Shown piece by piece: positions 29,210 to 38,796 of a stretch of DNA of 64,000 bases. The DNA is from an uncultured Pseudomonadota bacterium (GTDB lineage Bacteria > Pseudomonadota > Gammaproteobacteria > Methylococcales > Methylomonadaceae): assembly GCA_903918375.1 (NCBI GenBank), contig CAIXED010000061.1, positions 39,226 through 103,225 of the forward strand, written 5' to 3'. Positions within the stretch are counted from its first letter, which is position 1; every line of letters begins with the position of its first letter. The position numbers and the translations under genes are program-made. The notes beneath the pieces were generated by a model that worked only from the letters and a program-made list of their open reading frames with translations, was not told the origin of the DNA and searched no databases.

Positions 29210-30144
29210 TAAATCCTCTCCGCCACCCGCATCACAGCACTTCGCGCACGCGGATTTTGCTTTAACTCATCCGCTTGAGCCTTAATTGACTGCCCCATTT
29301 TTTTTAACAGTCCTCGCTCAATATCCTGTTCTTTAATTGGCAATTTACCCGGGTTAAATTTTTGCCCAGACTCATCGCGGATAAAGCGTTTTACGATTCG
29401 ATCTTCCAAGGAATGAAAAGAAATCACCACCAATCGCCCATGAGACCGCATAACATCGAGGGATTGGCTTAAGCCAGCCTTAACTTGCTCAAGCTCTTGA
29501 TTAACTTCAATTCTGATCGCTTGAAAAGAGCGAGTTGCAGGATGTTTATGTTTATCCCGAAACGGCACTGCGTTATCGATTAACTTAGCTAGCTGTAAAG
29601 TTGTTTGTACCGGTGCAGTTTGTCGTTGCTCGATAATTGCCCTTGCTATTCGTCGAGCAAACCGCTCATCACCATAATCAAACAGAACCTTGACTAATGC
29701 TTGTTCATCTACTTGAGCTAAATACTCAGCTGCGGAAACACCGCGAGTAGTATCCATTCGCATATCCAAAGGCCCATCACGCATAAAGCTAAAGCCACGC
29801 TCAGCAACATCCAATTGCGGTGACGAAACCCCTAAGTCCATCAATATCCCGTCAACTTTGCCTAGATAACCTAGCTGTTGAGAAACACTAGCCAATTCAT
29901 CAAAACAGCCATGATGCAAATGAAAGCGACTGTCTTGACGTAACTGCTGAGCTTCACGACTATTTATCGCGTCAATATCGCGATCAAATGCCAATAATTT
30001 GCCGTTCTGCCCTAACTGCTTAAGAATGCCACCACTGTGCCCACCGCGACCGAAGGTACAATCGATATAGATACCGTCTTCTTTTATATTCAGCGCCTGT
30101 AATGACTCTTGATACAGAACTGATTGATGCTCATTTGTCACCAT
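29209..30144 (-). CDS. rsmH: 16S rRNA (cytosine1402-N4)-methyltransferase RsmH
   Basis: 311 aa from the ATG at 30144, which shares bases with the mraZ stop (TGATG); the ORF track starts one codon earlier at TTG. SAM-dependent methyltransferase (formerly MraW) acting on the ribosomal P-site. Hallmarks: NEHQSVLYQE at the start, the SAM loop YIDCTFGRGGHSGGIL, GILMDLGVSSPQLD, RGFSFMRDGPLDMRMD and VISFHSLEDRIVKRF. Second gene of the dcw cluster. Confidence 0.97.
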   Translation of the reverse strand: MVTNEHQSVLYQESLQALNIKEDGIYIDCTFGRGGHSGGILKQLGQNGKLLAFDRDIDAINSREAQQLRQDSRFHLHHGCFDELASVSQQLGYLGKVDGILMDLGVSSPQLDVAERGFSFMRDGPLDMRMDTTRGVSAAEYLAQVDEQALVKVLFDYGDERFARRIARAIIEQRQTAPVQTTLQLAKLIDNAVPFRDKHKHPATRSFQAIRIEVNQELEQVKAGLSQSLDVMRSHGRLVVISFHSLEDRIVKRFIRDESGQKFNPGKLPIKEQDIERGLLKKMGQSIKAQADELKQNPRARSAVMRVAERI

Positions 30145-30611
30145 CAAAATGATAAAGAGCCAAGCTCTTCTAAGCCCTCGTTATCACTACCATCAAGCCA
30201 ATCTTGCTCTTTAGCTTGCCAAGCCGCTTCATTCCAAATTTCAAATTTATTCAATTGACCAACTAAAACGATATGTTTTTCCATTCCTGCAAATTCGCGT
30301 AATTTCTCAGGTAATAACAAGCGACCTTGACTATCCATTTCACATTCAGAGGCATTGCCGATAACAAATCGCCTTAATTTCCCAGCCATTTTGTTTAAAG
30401 TGGGTAACTTGCTAATGGTTTGCTCTAATTTTTCCCACTCAGGTAAGGGATAAAGCCATAAACAACCTGGTTCACCGACGCAACGATCATCAACAGCAAC
30501 TGTCACAACCAATTGACGGTCACAGCACTCCTGTAATTCCTCCCTATAACGGGTAGGAATTGCAACGCGTCCCTTAACGTCCAGACTGATTGAACTTATA
30601 CCTCGAAACAA
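30144..30611 (-). CDS. mraZ: Transcriptional regulator MraZ
   Basis: 155 aa. First gene of the cluster and, in E. coli, a repressor of its own operon. Two AbrB-like SpoVT repeats are seen: FRGISSISLDVKGRVAIPTRYRE near the start (split: MFRGISSISLD, KGRVAIPTRYRE) and ASECEMDSQGRLLLPEKLRE after residue 80. The start is a TTG preceded by GCGGGG about 6 bases upstream. The family starts at MFRG, so the TTG is credible and may limit its translation. A sigma70-like promoter and TGG-type boxes lie upstream. Confidence 0.95.
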   Translation of the reverse strand: MFRGISSISLDVKGRVAIPTRYREELQECCDRQLVVTVAVDDRCVGEPGCLWLYPLPEWEKLEQTISKLPTLNKMAGKLRRFVIGNASECEMDSQGRLLLPEKLREFAGMEKHIVLVGQLNKFEIWNEAAWQAKEQDWLDGSDNEGLEELGSLSF

Positions 30612-30624
30612 AATAAACCCCGCT

Positions 30625-30649
30625 AGTCAAAATTTTCCATTTTTATCCA
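30625..30649 (-). promoter_or_regulatory. Candidate MraZ-binding repeats (three boxes, 10-bp spacing)
   Basis: On the minus strand the mraZ leader reads TGGAT-5-TGGAA-5-TGACT. The boxes begin exactly 10 bases apart, between the promoter and the TTG start. The known MraZ target is a series of TGGGN boxes separated by 5 bases in the same place. These boxes are degenerate (TGGA rather than TGGG), so the match is mainly spacing and position. Confidence 0.5.
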
Positions 30650-30669
30650 CTTCACATCATTTTGACGCC

Positions 30670-30698
30670 ACTATAGTTTTCAAAATGCCTTGAGTCAA
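30670..30698 (-). promoter_or_regulatory. Sigma70-type promoter of the dcw cluster
   Basis: Minus strand TTGACT, 17 bases, TATAGT: close to the TTGACA/TATAAT consensus with the ideal spacing. The predicted transcription start would be about 50 bases upstream of mraZ. Nothing else between mraZ and the plus-strand gene at 30996 looks as strong. The rest of that 384-base gap is very AT-rich, and I see no gene in it. Confidence 0.8.
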
Positions 30699-30995
30699 GC
30701 GGCTGCACAATCTAAATTCTTTCTTTTTCTACAATGACTTAGAGTTTTTTGACCATCTTTAGAGAAAAATAAGATCGATTAAAAATAAACTTTATTTTTA
30801 TCAAAACGTTAATGCTCTTTATTGAGGTGAAATATCACTTTTCCAACGCAATAAAAACATTCGGCATTAAAATGCAAAATATGACTAAATTTTGTAAATT
30901 TTTATAAAAAACCCCTTTATCGCATTTTTTTTGACAATCAAACATTGACTGGAAAACTGATAGCCCTTACTTGACTTTCCTATTGGAGAAAACCA

Positions 30996-31514
30996 ATGAA
31001 CTCACTACTAGCAATAAACTCCAACGCATTAATCGACCAAATAATTGATACTTGCTACGAAAAAATGATTGATGACCACCGAGTTAACCGTTTTTTTAAT
31101 GCCAGACCATTAACCGATCAAACAGCACCTCTTAAAAATTACGTTAAGGCACTGATTAGCAAATCAAAATTGAATGAAGATGAAACCCTTGAATTACTCA
31201 ATGCCTATTTTTCAGCGTCATTTGCTCGCAATAACAGCAAACCCAGCTTAGTCACTGGCTCTGATTTTGGTTTTTTATTGGATATTGTCGGCGGCCAAGA
31301 AATTCGCCCAATTACGCTATTGTGCAAAAGCCACTCGTTTTTGATGAAGTTATTACCTGATGACGATCATTACGATGTGTTTATCGAACATTTAACCGAC
31401 ACATTGACACAACTGAATGTCGCCGCAGATTTAAAAAGCCAACTATTAACACTAGCAGAGGCGGGTCGTGATGGATTTCTTGGAAGGGGCCGCACTTACA
31501 TGAAAGCGGCTTAA
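30996..31514 (+). CDS. Small globin-like protein (truncated hemoglobin group I type)
   Basis: 172 aa. The start IDQIIDTCYEKMIDDHRVNRFF matches the A/B helix of truncated globins, including the FF pair (Phe33-Phe34). Later HSFLMKLLPDDDHYDVFIEHL and TDTLTQLNV match the F-G-H region, with His113 as candidate heme ligand. The C terminus (AEAGRDGFLGRG) also fits. The protein is longer than minimal truncated globins because the middle (residues 40-105) is expanded and lacks an obvious GG-rich turn until DIVGGQE. Heme binding is inference. GGAG precedes the ATG. It is divergent from mraZ and convergent with lpdA. Confidence 0.5.
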   Translation: MNSLLAINSNALIDQIIDTCYEKMIDDHRVNRFFNARPLTDQTAPLKNYVKALISKSKLNEDETLELLNAYFSASFARNNSKPSLVTGSDFGFLLDIVGGQEIRPITLLCKSHSFLMKLLPDDDHYDVFIEHLTDTLTQLNVAADLKSQLLTLAEAGRDGFLGRGRTYMKAA

Positions 31515-31526
31515 AACAAACGTAAA

Positions 31527-31556
31527 GAGCGGGGCCTATTAATACAGCCCCGCCTT
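31527..31556. terminator. Terminator between globin-like gene and lpdA
   Basis: GCGGGGC (31529-31535) and GCCCCGC (31547-31553) form a perfect 7-bp GC stem with an 11-base loop, followed by CTTTAAA. It lies between two convergent genes and can terminate both. Confidence 0.75.
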
Positions 31557-31569
31557 TAAACTTGAAGCT

Positions 31570-32988
31570 TTATTTTTTGATATACAAATCAGTAATAGTG
31601 CCTTCAATCATCTCCGCCGCAAAAGCGAAGCTTTCTGACAAGGTAGGGTGGGCATGAATAGTTAAGCTAATATCTTGAGCATCAGCGCCCATTTCCAAAG
31701 CCAACACCGCTTCAGCAATTAACTCGCCAGCACCAGGCCCAACAAAACCTGCGCCTAATAAACGACCACTGCTTTTATCAGTAATAATTTTCGTCAAACC
31801 TTCATTACGACCCAGCGCCAAAGAACGCCCACTGGCAGCCCAAGGGAATACTGCTTTTTCGTAGTCAACGCCTTGTTGTTGAGCTTGAGTTTCTGACAAG
31901 CCCATCCAAGCGACTTCGGGATCTGTATAAGCAACCGAAGGAATGGTTAAAGCATCAAAACCGGCTTTATGACCGCTGATCACTTCGGCAGCAATTTTGC
32001 CTTCATAACTGGCTTTATGTGCCAACATCGGATTGCCAACAATGTCACCAATCGCAAAAATATGAGCAACATTGGTACGCTGTTGTTTATCAACCGCAAT
32101 AAAACCAGCGTCATCAACATTTACGCCCGCTTTATCAGCATCAATCAACTTACCATTCGGTCTACGACCAACCGCGACTAAAACCGCATCAAATAATTCT
32201 GATTCCGGTGCATTTTTGCCTTCCAGAGCGACTTTCAAACCGTCATTAGTGGCTTCAATCGCTTTCACACTGGTTTGCAACCAAAGGTTATCGTATTGTT
32301 TTTTGATTCGGCGTTGTAATGGCGTAACTAAATCTTTATCGCAACCTGGAATGATTTGATCTTGTAATTCCACCACGCTGATTTTAGAACCCAAAGCGTG
32401 ATAAACCGTCGCCATTTCCAAGCCGATAATGCCACCACCGACAATCAACAATTTCTCAGGAATTGATTTTAATTCCAAAGCATCGGTCGAATTCCACAAG
32501 CGTGGATCGTCATTAGGGAAGCTTGGGATTTTGGTTGGATGAGAACCCGCCGCAATAATCGCATTATCAAAACTGACGGTTTGAGTGCCATTTGCGCCTT
32601 CAACCACCAAACTATTAGCAGAAGAAAACTTGCCAACACCTTGAATTAAAGTAATGTTGCGCTGTTTGACCAAACGCGCCAAACCTTGATTTAAACCTTG
32701 GCTAACACTTTGTTTCCACGCTCTGACTTTATCCAAATCAATACTTGGTTTACCAAAACTGACGCCGTGCTCAGCCAGCGCTTCAGATTCGTGCAAAATT
32801 TGTGCGACGTGCAATAAAGCTTTCGACGGAATACATCCGACATTTAGACAAACGCCACCTAAAACCGGATAACGCTCAACCAAAACCACTTTCTTGCCTA
32901 AATCAGCGGCGCGAAACGCAGCGGTATAGCCGCCTGGACCACCGCCCAATACTAAAACTTCAGCATGAATCTCTGCATTGTTTGTCAT
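31570..32988 (-). CDS. lpdA: Dihydrolipoyl dehydrogenase (E3 of pyruvate dehydrogenase)
   Basis: 472 aa flavoenzyme that reoxidises the lipoyl group of E2 with NAD+. The FAD loop is VLVLGGGPGGYTAAFRAADLG; the redox disulfide is in GGVCLNVGCIPSKALL; the NAD loop is LLIVGGGIIGLEMATVY. The active-site His-Glu is in AHPTLSESF. No N-terminal lipoyl domain is fused. Nine bases behind aceF, so it is the last gene of aceE-aceF-lpdA. It may also serve 2-oxoglutarate dehydrogenase or glycine cleavage, neither of which is here. Confidence 0.97.
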   Translation of the reverse strand: MTNNAEIHAEVLVLGGGPGGYTAAFRAADLGKKVVLVERYPVLGGVCLNVGCIPSKALLHVAQILHESEALAEHGVSFGKPSIDLDKVRAWKQSVSQGLNQGLARLVKQRNITLIQGVGKFSSANSLVVEGANGTQTVSFDNAIIAAGSHPTKIPSFPNDDPRLWNSTDALELKSIPEKLLIVGGGIIGLEMATVYHALGSKISVVELQDQIIPGCDKDLVTPLQRRIKKQYDNLWLQTSVKAIEATNDGLKVALEGKNAPESELFDAVLVAVGRRPNGKLIDADKAGVNVDDAGFIAVDKQQRTNVAHIFAIGDIVGNPMLAHKASYEGKIAAEVISGHKAGFDALTIPSVAYTDPEVAWMGLSETQAQQQGVDYEKAVFPWAASGRSLALGRNEGLTKIITDKSSGRLLGAGFVGPGAGELIAEAVLALEMGADAQDISLTIHAHPTLSESFAFAAEMIEGTITDLYIKK

Positions 32989-32997
32989 TCGCTTCTC

Positions 32998-34290
32998 CTA
33001 CAGCAATAAGCGACGAATATCGCCGAGATAGCTCTTCAAGGCTTCCATAAACCGCGCACCTTCAGCACCATCAATCACACGATGATCGTAGCTAATATCT
33101 AAAGGCAACATCAATTTAGGATCAAAACCCGTGCCGTTCCAAACCGGCTGCATTTTGGCGCGAGTCACGCCTAAAATCGCCACTTCAGGGGCATTCACAA
33201 TTGGGGTAAAGGCAGTTCCACCAATCCCGCCCAAGCTGGAAATGGTCATACAACCGCCTTGCATATCGGCTGGTTTTAACTTGCCTTGTCTTGCCAATTC
33301 GCTCTTTTCGGCTAATTCAGCTGACAATTGGAAAATGCCTTTTTTATCAACATCGCGAATTACAGGCACAACCAAGCCATTCGGGGTATCCACCGCAATG
33401 CCGATATGGAAGTATTTTTTGTAAATTAGTTTCTCGCCATCGGCTGACAATGAGCTGTTGAAAGCAGGGTATTTTTGCATCGCTGCAACCAACGCTTTCA
33501 TGATGAAGATCAAACCGGTGACTTTAACCGCATCTTTCGCTAAGCCAGCGTTCACCGCTTTACGGAAATCTTCCATCGCGCCAATATCAACTTCATCGTG
33601 ATAAGTGACTAATGGCAAATTCAACCAAACCCGGGTTAAATTTTGACCAGTTAAGCGTTTGATTTTGCTTAATTGTTTTTCTTCGACTTCACCAAATTGA
33701 GTGAAATCGACAGCCGGAATTGATGGAATACCAGAACCAGTTGCTGTAGCAGGGGAGGCCATCACTTGTTTAACGAAGTTTTTGACATCGTCTTTTAAAT
33801 AACGGCCTTTAGGGCCACTGCCAGCTGGGATTTTGCTTAAATCAACCCCTAATTCACGCGCAAATAAACGCACACTCGGCGTTGCATGAGGTTTTTGGCC
33901 ATTGTTATTAACAACCACTGCAGCAACCTGTGCCGGTGCTACCGCTGGTTTAGCTGCCTCAACTTTCGGTGCTTCTACAACAGGAGCAGGTTCAGCAACA
34001 GGGGCCGGAGCTGCTGCTGGCTCTGCAACCGCAGCTGCTGGTGCCGCATCACCGACTTCCAAAGTAGCAATCAAAGTACCTTCGGTGACTTTATCGCCAA
34101 CTTTGATATGCACCTGGGTAATTTTACCGGCCGCACTAGAGGGTAAATCCATCGTCGCTTTGTCGGTTTCCATCACAGCCAAAGTTTGCTCAACTGCAAC
34201 TTGGTCGCCAACGTTAACTAAGACTTCGATAATGTCGATATCAGCGACATTGCCCAAATCTGGGACTTTAATTTCGATTACAGAACTCAT
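32998..34290 (-). CDS. aceF: Pyruvate dehydrogenase E2, dihydrolipoyllysine acetyltransferase
   Basis: 430 aa. One lipoyl domain (about 1-80, lipoylated Lys in VMETDKATMDLPS) is followed by an Ala/Pro-rich flexible linker. The E1/E3-binding domain comes next (HATPSVRLFARELGVDLSKI), then the catalytic domain with YDHRVIDGAEGARF near the C terminus (active-site His). E. coli has three lipoyl domains; a single one is also common. It forms the core of the complex with AceE and LpdA, 13 bases behind aceE. Confidence 0.96.
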   Translation of the reverse strand: MSSVIEIKVPDLGNVADIDIIEVLVNVGDQVAVEQTLAVMETDKATMDLPSSAAGKITQVHIKVGDKVTEGTLIATLEVGDAAPAAAVAEPAAAPAPVAEPAPVVEAPKVEAAKPAVAPAQVAAVVVNNNGQKPHATPSVRLFARELGVDLSKIPAGSGPKGRYLKDDVKNFVKQVMASPATATGSGIPSIPAVDFTQFGEVEEKQLSKIKRLTGQNLTRVWLNLPLVTYHDEVDIGAMEDFRKAVNAGLAKDAVKVTGLIFIMKALVAAMQKYPAFNSSLSADGEKLIYKKYFHIGIAVDTPNGLVVPVIRDVDKKGIFQLSAELAEKSELARQGKLKPADMQGGCMTISSLGGIGGTAFTPIVNAPEVAILGVTRAKMQPVWNGTGFDPKLMLPLDISYDHRVIDGAEGARFMEALKSYLGDIRRLLL

Positions 34291-34303
34291 TTCGCAGCTT
34301 CCG

Positions 34304-36982
34304 TTAAATCAACCAAGGTGCGGTTGTTTCTGGGTTGATGTTGTATTTAGCAATCGCCACTTCGACTTTTGCCGCATCAAATTCACCGCTTAATACCAAG
34401 CTATGCAAGGCTGCCACAGTGACATGGTAACGATCGACTTCAAAGAAGCTACGCAATTTAGCGCGGGTATCGGAACGACCGAAACCATCAGTACCTAATA
34501 CGGTATAAGACTGTTTGATGTAAGGACGAATCTGTTCAGCAAAAGCACGCATATAGTCGGTTGCGGCAATCACAGGGCCTTTGGTATCGGCTAGGCAACG
34601 CTCAACATGGGAAATACGAGCGGTTTCGGTTGGATGTAAACGATTCCAACGCTCACAGCTTTGGCCGTCACGACCTAGCTCGGTAAAGCTTGGGCAGCTC
34701 CACAAATCGGCATCAACACCCCAATCATCACGCAACAATTTCGCAGCTTCGATGACTTCGATAAAGATGGTGCCAGAACCCAACAATTGAACTCTTGGTT
34801 TTTTGCTGTTCGGGCCTTTTTTGAACAAATACATACCTTTCAGAATGTCGTCATTGACGCCTTCTGGGGTTGCAGGTTGTTCGTAGTTTTCATTCATCAG
34901 AGTGATGTAATAGAAAATATCTTCCTGCTCAACATACATGCGGCGTAAACCGTCATGGATAATAACCGCTAATTCACCTGCAAAAGTTGGATCGTAGGAA
35001 TAGCAGTTTGGCACGGTTGCTGACATCAAATGGCTATGACCATCTTCATGTTGCAAACCTTCGCCATTCAATGTGGTTCTGCCGGCTGTACCGCCCAACA
35101 AGAAGCCGCGAGTACGTTGATCAGCCGCAGCCCAAATCAAATCACCAACCCGTTGGAAACCAAACATTGAGTAATAGATGAAGAACGGAATCATCGGTAC
35201 GCCGTGTGTTGAATAGGCTGTACCAGCGGCAATCCAGTCACACAAACCACCTGCTTCGTTAATCCCTTCTTGTAAAACCTGACCGTGCTTGTCTTCTTTG
35301 TAGAACATCAACTGTTCAGCGTCTTGCGGGGTATAAAGCTGACCGACTTGCGACCAGATACCCAGCTGTCTGAACATGCCTTCCATACCAAAAGTACGCG
35401 ATTCATCAGGCACAATCGGCACAATGCGTTTACCGATTTGTTTGTCTTTAACCAGAATGTTCAAAATCCGCACGAACGCCATGGTGGTGGAGATTTCATG
35501 ACCTTCGCCAGTGCCTTCCAACATCGCTTTAAACGCTGTCAAAGCAGGGATTTCTAATGGGTAAGACTTAGCGCGTCTGGCTGGCAAATAACCACCCAAA
35601 TCAACACGACGCTGACGCATGTATTTCAATTCTTCTGAATCTTCTGGGAAACGAATATAAGGCAAGTTAACCAATTCTTCGTCAGTCACAGGCAACTGAT
35701 AACGATCACGAATCAATTTGATTGATTCCATGCTCATTTTTTTCTGTTGGTGACTGGTGTTTTGCGCTTGGCCGGAATCGCCCATGCCGTAACCTTTAAT
35801 GGTTTTCGCCAAAACTACGGTCGGTTGATTTTTATGATTTACCGCTGCATTAAACGCCGCAAAAACTTTAATCGGGTCATGGCCGCCACGGTTCAATTCC
35901 CAAATATCACGGTCGGTATAGTCTTTAACTAACTCTTGCAACTCAGGGGTATTAAAGAAATGCTCGCGAACATACGCGCCATCTTTAGATTTGAAAGTTT
36001 GATAATCACCGTCAACGCATTCCATCATACGCTTAACGACCAAGCCGTTTTTATCACGAGCTAACAGTGCATCCCAACGACGACCCCAAATCACTTTGAT
36101 GACGTTCCAGTTAGCACCGCGGAAGTTGCCTTCTAATTCTTGAATGATTTTGCCGTTACCGCGAACAGGGCCATCTAAACGCTGTAAGTTGCAGTTAACC
36201 ACGAAAATCAGATTATCTAATTTCTCACGACCGGCCATACCAATCGCGCCCAAGGTTTCTGGCTCATCGGTTTCACCGTCACCCAAAAACGCCCAAACTT
36301 TACGGCCATCGGTATTAGCGAAGCCACGATCTTGCATATAACGCATGAAACGGGCTTGGTAAATCGCCATGATTGGGCCTAAACCCATAGAAACGGTTGG
36401 GAACTGCCAGAAATCAGGCATCAACCAAGGATGCGGATAAGACGATAAGCCTTTACCACCCACTTCTTGGCGGAAGCTATCCATTTGATCATCGCTCAAA
36501 CGGCCTAATAAAAAGGCGTGAGCATAAATACCTGGCGAAGAATGGCCTTGCGAGAAAATTAAATCGCCACCGTGTTTTTCAGAAGGGGCGCTCCAGAAAT
36601 GATTTTGACCAACATCGTACAAAGTAACCGCAGAGGCGAAACTGGCGATGTGGCCACCAACGTTGGTGTATTTATTCGCACGCAACACCATCATCATGGC
36701 ATTCCAGCGTACATAAGAGCGAACGGTGCGTTCCAAATCGGTATTGCCAGGGAATTTTGGCTGTTTATCGATGGTAACGCTATTGACGTAAGGGGTGGTG
36801 GCACTGAAAGGAATGTCTAAGCCAGATTGTCTGGCAGTGCTCACTAACTTTTCAATCAGAAAGCTAGCGCGATCGCTGCCTTCTTTTTCGATAACCGATT
36901 CGAGTGCTTCCATCCACTCGCGGGTTTCTTCAGGGTCAATATCGTGTAATCCGTTAACGTCGGTGTTTAAGCTGTTATTCAT
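34304..36982 (-). CDS. aceE: Pyruvate dehydrogenase E1 component (homodimeric)
   Basis: 892 aa single-chain E1, the thiamine-diphosphate enzyme that decarboxylates pyruvate. The ThDP motif is KVWAFLGDGETDEPETLG ending near NLIFVVNCNLQRLDGPVRGN. The N-terminal QGHSSPGIYAHAFLLGR and the C-terminal TDGFGRSDTRAKLR are characteristic. The length and sequence separate it from transketolase and from the two-subunit E1. First of aceE-aceF-lpdA. No pdhR-type regulator is next to it; selO lies upstream on the same strand about 130 bases away. Confidence 0.97.
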   Translation of the reverse strand: MNNSLNTDVNGLHDIDPEETREWMEALESVIEKEGSDRASFLIEKLVSTARQSGLDIPFSATTPYVNSVTIDKQPKFPGNTDLERTVRSYVRWNAMMMVLRANKYTNVGGHIASFASAVTLYDVGQNHFWSAPSEKHGGDLIFSQGHSSPGIYAHAFLLGRLSDDQMDSFRQEVGGKGLSSYPHPWLMPDFWQFPTVSMGLGPIMAIYQARFMRYMQDRGFANTDGRKVWAFLGDGETDEPETLGAIGMAGREKLDNLIFVVNCNLQRLDGPVRGNGKIIQELEGNFRGANWNVIKVIWGRRWDALLARDKNGLVVKRMMECVDGDYQTFKSKDGAYVREHFFNTPELQELVKDYTDRDIWELNRGGHDPIKVFAAFNAAVNHKNQPTVVLAKTIKGYGMGDSGQAQNTSHQQKKMSMESIKLIRDRYQLPVTDEELVNLPYIRFPEDSEELKYMRQRRVDLGGYLPARRAKSYPLEIPALTAFKAMLEGTGEGHEISTTMAFVRILNILVKDKQIGKRIVPIVPDESRTFGMEGMFRQLGIWSQVGQLYTPQDAEQLMFYKEDKHGQVLQEGINEAGGLCDWIAAGTAYSTHGVPMIPFFIYYSMFGFQRVGDLIWAAADQRTRGFLLGGTAGRTTLNGEGLQHEDGHSHLMSATVPNCYSYDPTFAGELAVIIHDGLRRMYVEQEDIFYYITLMNENYEQPATPEGVNDDILKGMYLFKKGPNSKKPRVQLLGSGTIFIEVIEAAKLLRDDWGVDADLWSCPSFTELGRDGQSCERWNRLHPTETARISHVERCLADTKGPVIAATDYMRAFAEQIRPYIKQSYTVLGTDGFGRSDTRAKLRSFFEVDRYHVTVAALHSLVLSGEFDAAKVEVAIAKYNINPETTAPWLI

Positions 36983-37111
36983 TACGAGGCCTGGGAAAAA
37001 TCGTTGGACTATCCCTAAAAAGGATACCCGAAAAGCCCGCTTTCAGCATGTTTTTTTCCGTTTTACACCGCTTTCATTAAGTAACAATCACCAATTGATT
37101 GATCAACAACG

Positions 37112-38707
37112 CTACGAACTGCAAGACAACATCGAACATCCCGCCCGCTGTTTAGCCCAATCAGGACGTTTTTCAGCAAATTGTTGCTTGCCTTGCTGTT
37201 CATCATAAGGCCGCCGCAATACCTCTAATAATTCACCCACACCACTAAAATCGCCTTGCTCAGCTTTATCAATCGCCTGTTGTGCTAAATAGTTTCGTAA
37301 TACAAATTTCGGATTGACCGCATTCATTGCCGCCCGTCGCTGTTGATTAGGTCGAGCATCGACTTTAAGCCGCTGTAGATAATCACTGAGCCAAGATTCA
37401 GCCATTTTTTTGACCTCATCATTTAGCGGTGCATAGCTACTGGCGTGCAAAAGCGTCTGAAAACTTGCCTCAGCATCATTCAAATCCAAATCAGCTAAAC
37501 CGCGATAAAACAACGTCATATCGGTTTCAGCCGCTTTTAACAGACTCAACAAATCCGCCACCAAGCTATCGTCAGTTTGAGGATTAAAACTCAGCAAACC
37601 CAATTTATTGGCCATATTGGTCTGCCACGCTTGCTCAAACTGTTTGCTATAAACCTGCAACGCCTGCTGCAAAGGCTCGACTTGCTCAATCAAAGGATAA
37701 ATCGCATTCGCCAATTGCACTAAATTCCAATAAGCAATCTGCGGTTGATTGCCAAAACGATAGCGGCGACCATTGGCATCGGTGGTGTTGGGCGTCCAAT
37801 CAGGATCATAATTTTCCAACCAGCCATACGGGCCATAATCAATGGTTAAGCCCAAAATCGACATATTGTCAGTATTCATCACCCCATGCACGAAGCCAAC
37901 ACGCTGCCAATGAGCGACCATTTCTGCGGTTTTGCGACAAACATCTTCAAACCACTGGCCATAAACCTCAATTGACGGTTCACCCAAGTGCGGAAAGTCG
38001 TTGCGTATCGTGAAATCAACCAAGGTTTTTAAAGTTGCCAAATCTTGTCGCGAACTAAAAATCTGAAAACTACCAAAACGCACAAACGATGGCGCAACCC
38101 GACAAACTACCGCACCCGGCTCCAACTGCGGATTACCGTCATAAAACATATCCCGCAACACCTGTTCACCGGTCAACACCAAACTTAAAGCCCGAGTGGT
38201 CGGCACACCTAAATGATGCATCGCCTCGCTACACAAAAATTCCCGCACCGAGGAACGCAATACCGCCAAACCATCAGCACCCCGAGAATAGGGCGTTGCA
38301 CCCGCGCCCTTTAACTGCAAAGCCAAACGCTGACCATGTTGACCAAGCACCTCGCCCAAATTAATCGCTCGCCCATCGCCTAATTGCCCAGCCCATTGCC
38401 CAAACTGATGACCGCCGTAACACATGGCATAAGGCTGCATCCCTTTTGCCAAACGATTGCCGACAAACACCTGCTGAAAATCATCCGATTCACAAACCTC
38501 GCTCGACAGCCCCAATTGCTCGGCGACTTCCTGCGAATAAGCGACTAACTGCGGTGCTTTTACTAGCGTTGGCGATACCAATGAATAACAAGCCTTATAA
38601 ACTTGCCGACGATAATTTTCGGTTTCTTTATCAGCGGGTAATTGCTGGATAAATCGATTATCAAAATGCAATTGTTCGAGAGAATGAATACTAGGCATGG
38701 ATGACAT
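37112..38707 (-). CDS. selO: SelO/YdiU family protein adenylyltransferase (pseudokinase fold)
   Basis: 531 aa. SelO proteins have an inverted kinase-like active site and attach AMP to Ser, Thr or Tyr of target proteins, linked to redox stress. Seen here: AMCYGGHQFGQWAGQLGDGRA, LQLKGAGATPYSRGADG, VLRSSVREFLCSEAM, GFVHGVMNTDNMS and TIDYGPYGWLENYD. All are family hallmarks, including the Asn-Met-Ser catalytic and Asp metal segments. The C terminus ends CSMLSCSS. Animal SelO has selenocysteine at the third-last position; here it is cysteine. The start could be the ATG at 38707 or the one three codons on. Confidence 0.95.
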   Translation of the reverse strand: MSSMPSIHSLEQLHFDNRFIQQLPADKETENYRRQVYKACYSLVSPTLVKAPQLVAYSQEVAEQLGLSSEVCESDDFQQVFVGNRLAKGMQPYAMCYGGHQFGQWAGQLGDGRAINLGEVLGQHGQRLALQLKGAGATPYSRGADGLAVLRSSVREFLCSEAMHHLGVPTTRALSLVLTGEQVLRDMFYDGNPQLEPGAVVCRVAPSFVRFGSFQIFSSRQDLATLKTLVDFTIRNDFPHLGEPSIEVYGQWFEDVCRKTAEMVAHWQRVGFVHGVMNTDNMSILGLTIDYGPYGWLENYDPDWTPNTTDANGRRYRFGNQPQIAYWNLVQLANAIYPLIEQVEPLQQALQVYSKQFEQAWQTNMANKLGLLSFNPQTDDSLVADLLSLLKAAETDMTLFYRGLADLDLNDAEASFQTLLHASSYAPLNDEVKKMAESWLSDYLQRLKVDARPNQQRRAAMNAVNPKFVLRNYLAQQAIDKAEQGDFSGVGELLEVLRRPYDEQQGKQQFAEKRPDWAKQRAGCSMLSCSS

Positions 38708-38796
38708 AAAATCAGGTTTGGATTAGTGCTTATAAGCGGCTAAGATAGCTAACTTTAAGCAACTATGTCACAAACAATTTCCCAACAGGTTTATCA

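Noticed and set aside
30931-30975. Plus-strand promoter TTGACA near 30931 for the globin-like gene
   Set aside because: No convincing -10 element at 16-18 bases; the region is simply AT-rich.
33902-34393. 163-aa plus-strand ORF, rich in Ala and Thr
   Set aside because: Antisense shadow of the Ala/Pro-rich linker and lipoyl domain of aceF; low-complexity composition and no ribosome site.
37112-38698. selO C terminus CSMLSCSS as a frameshift or a selenocysteine gene
   Set aside because: The cysteine ending CSS is normal for bacterial SelO; no in-frame TGA occurs.
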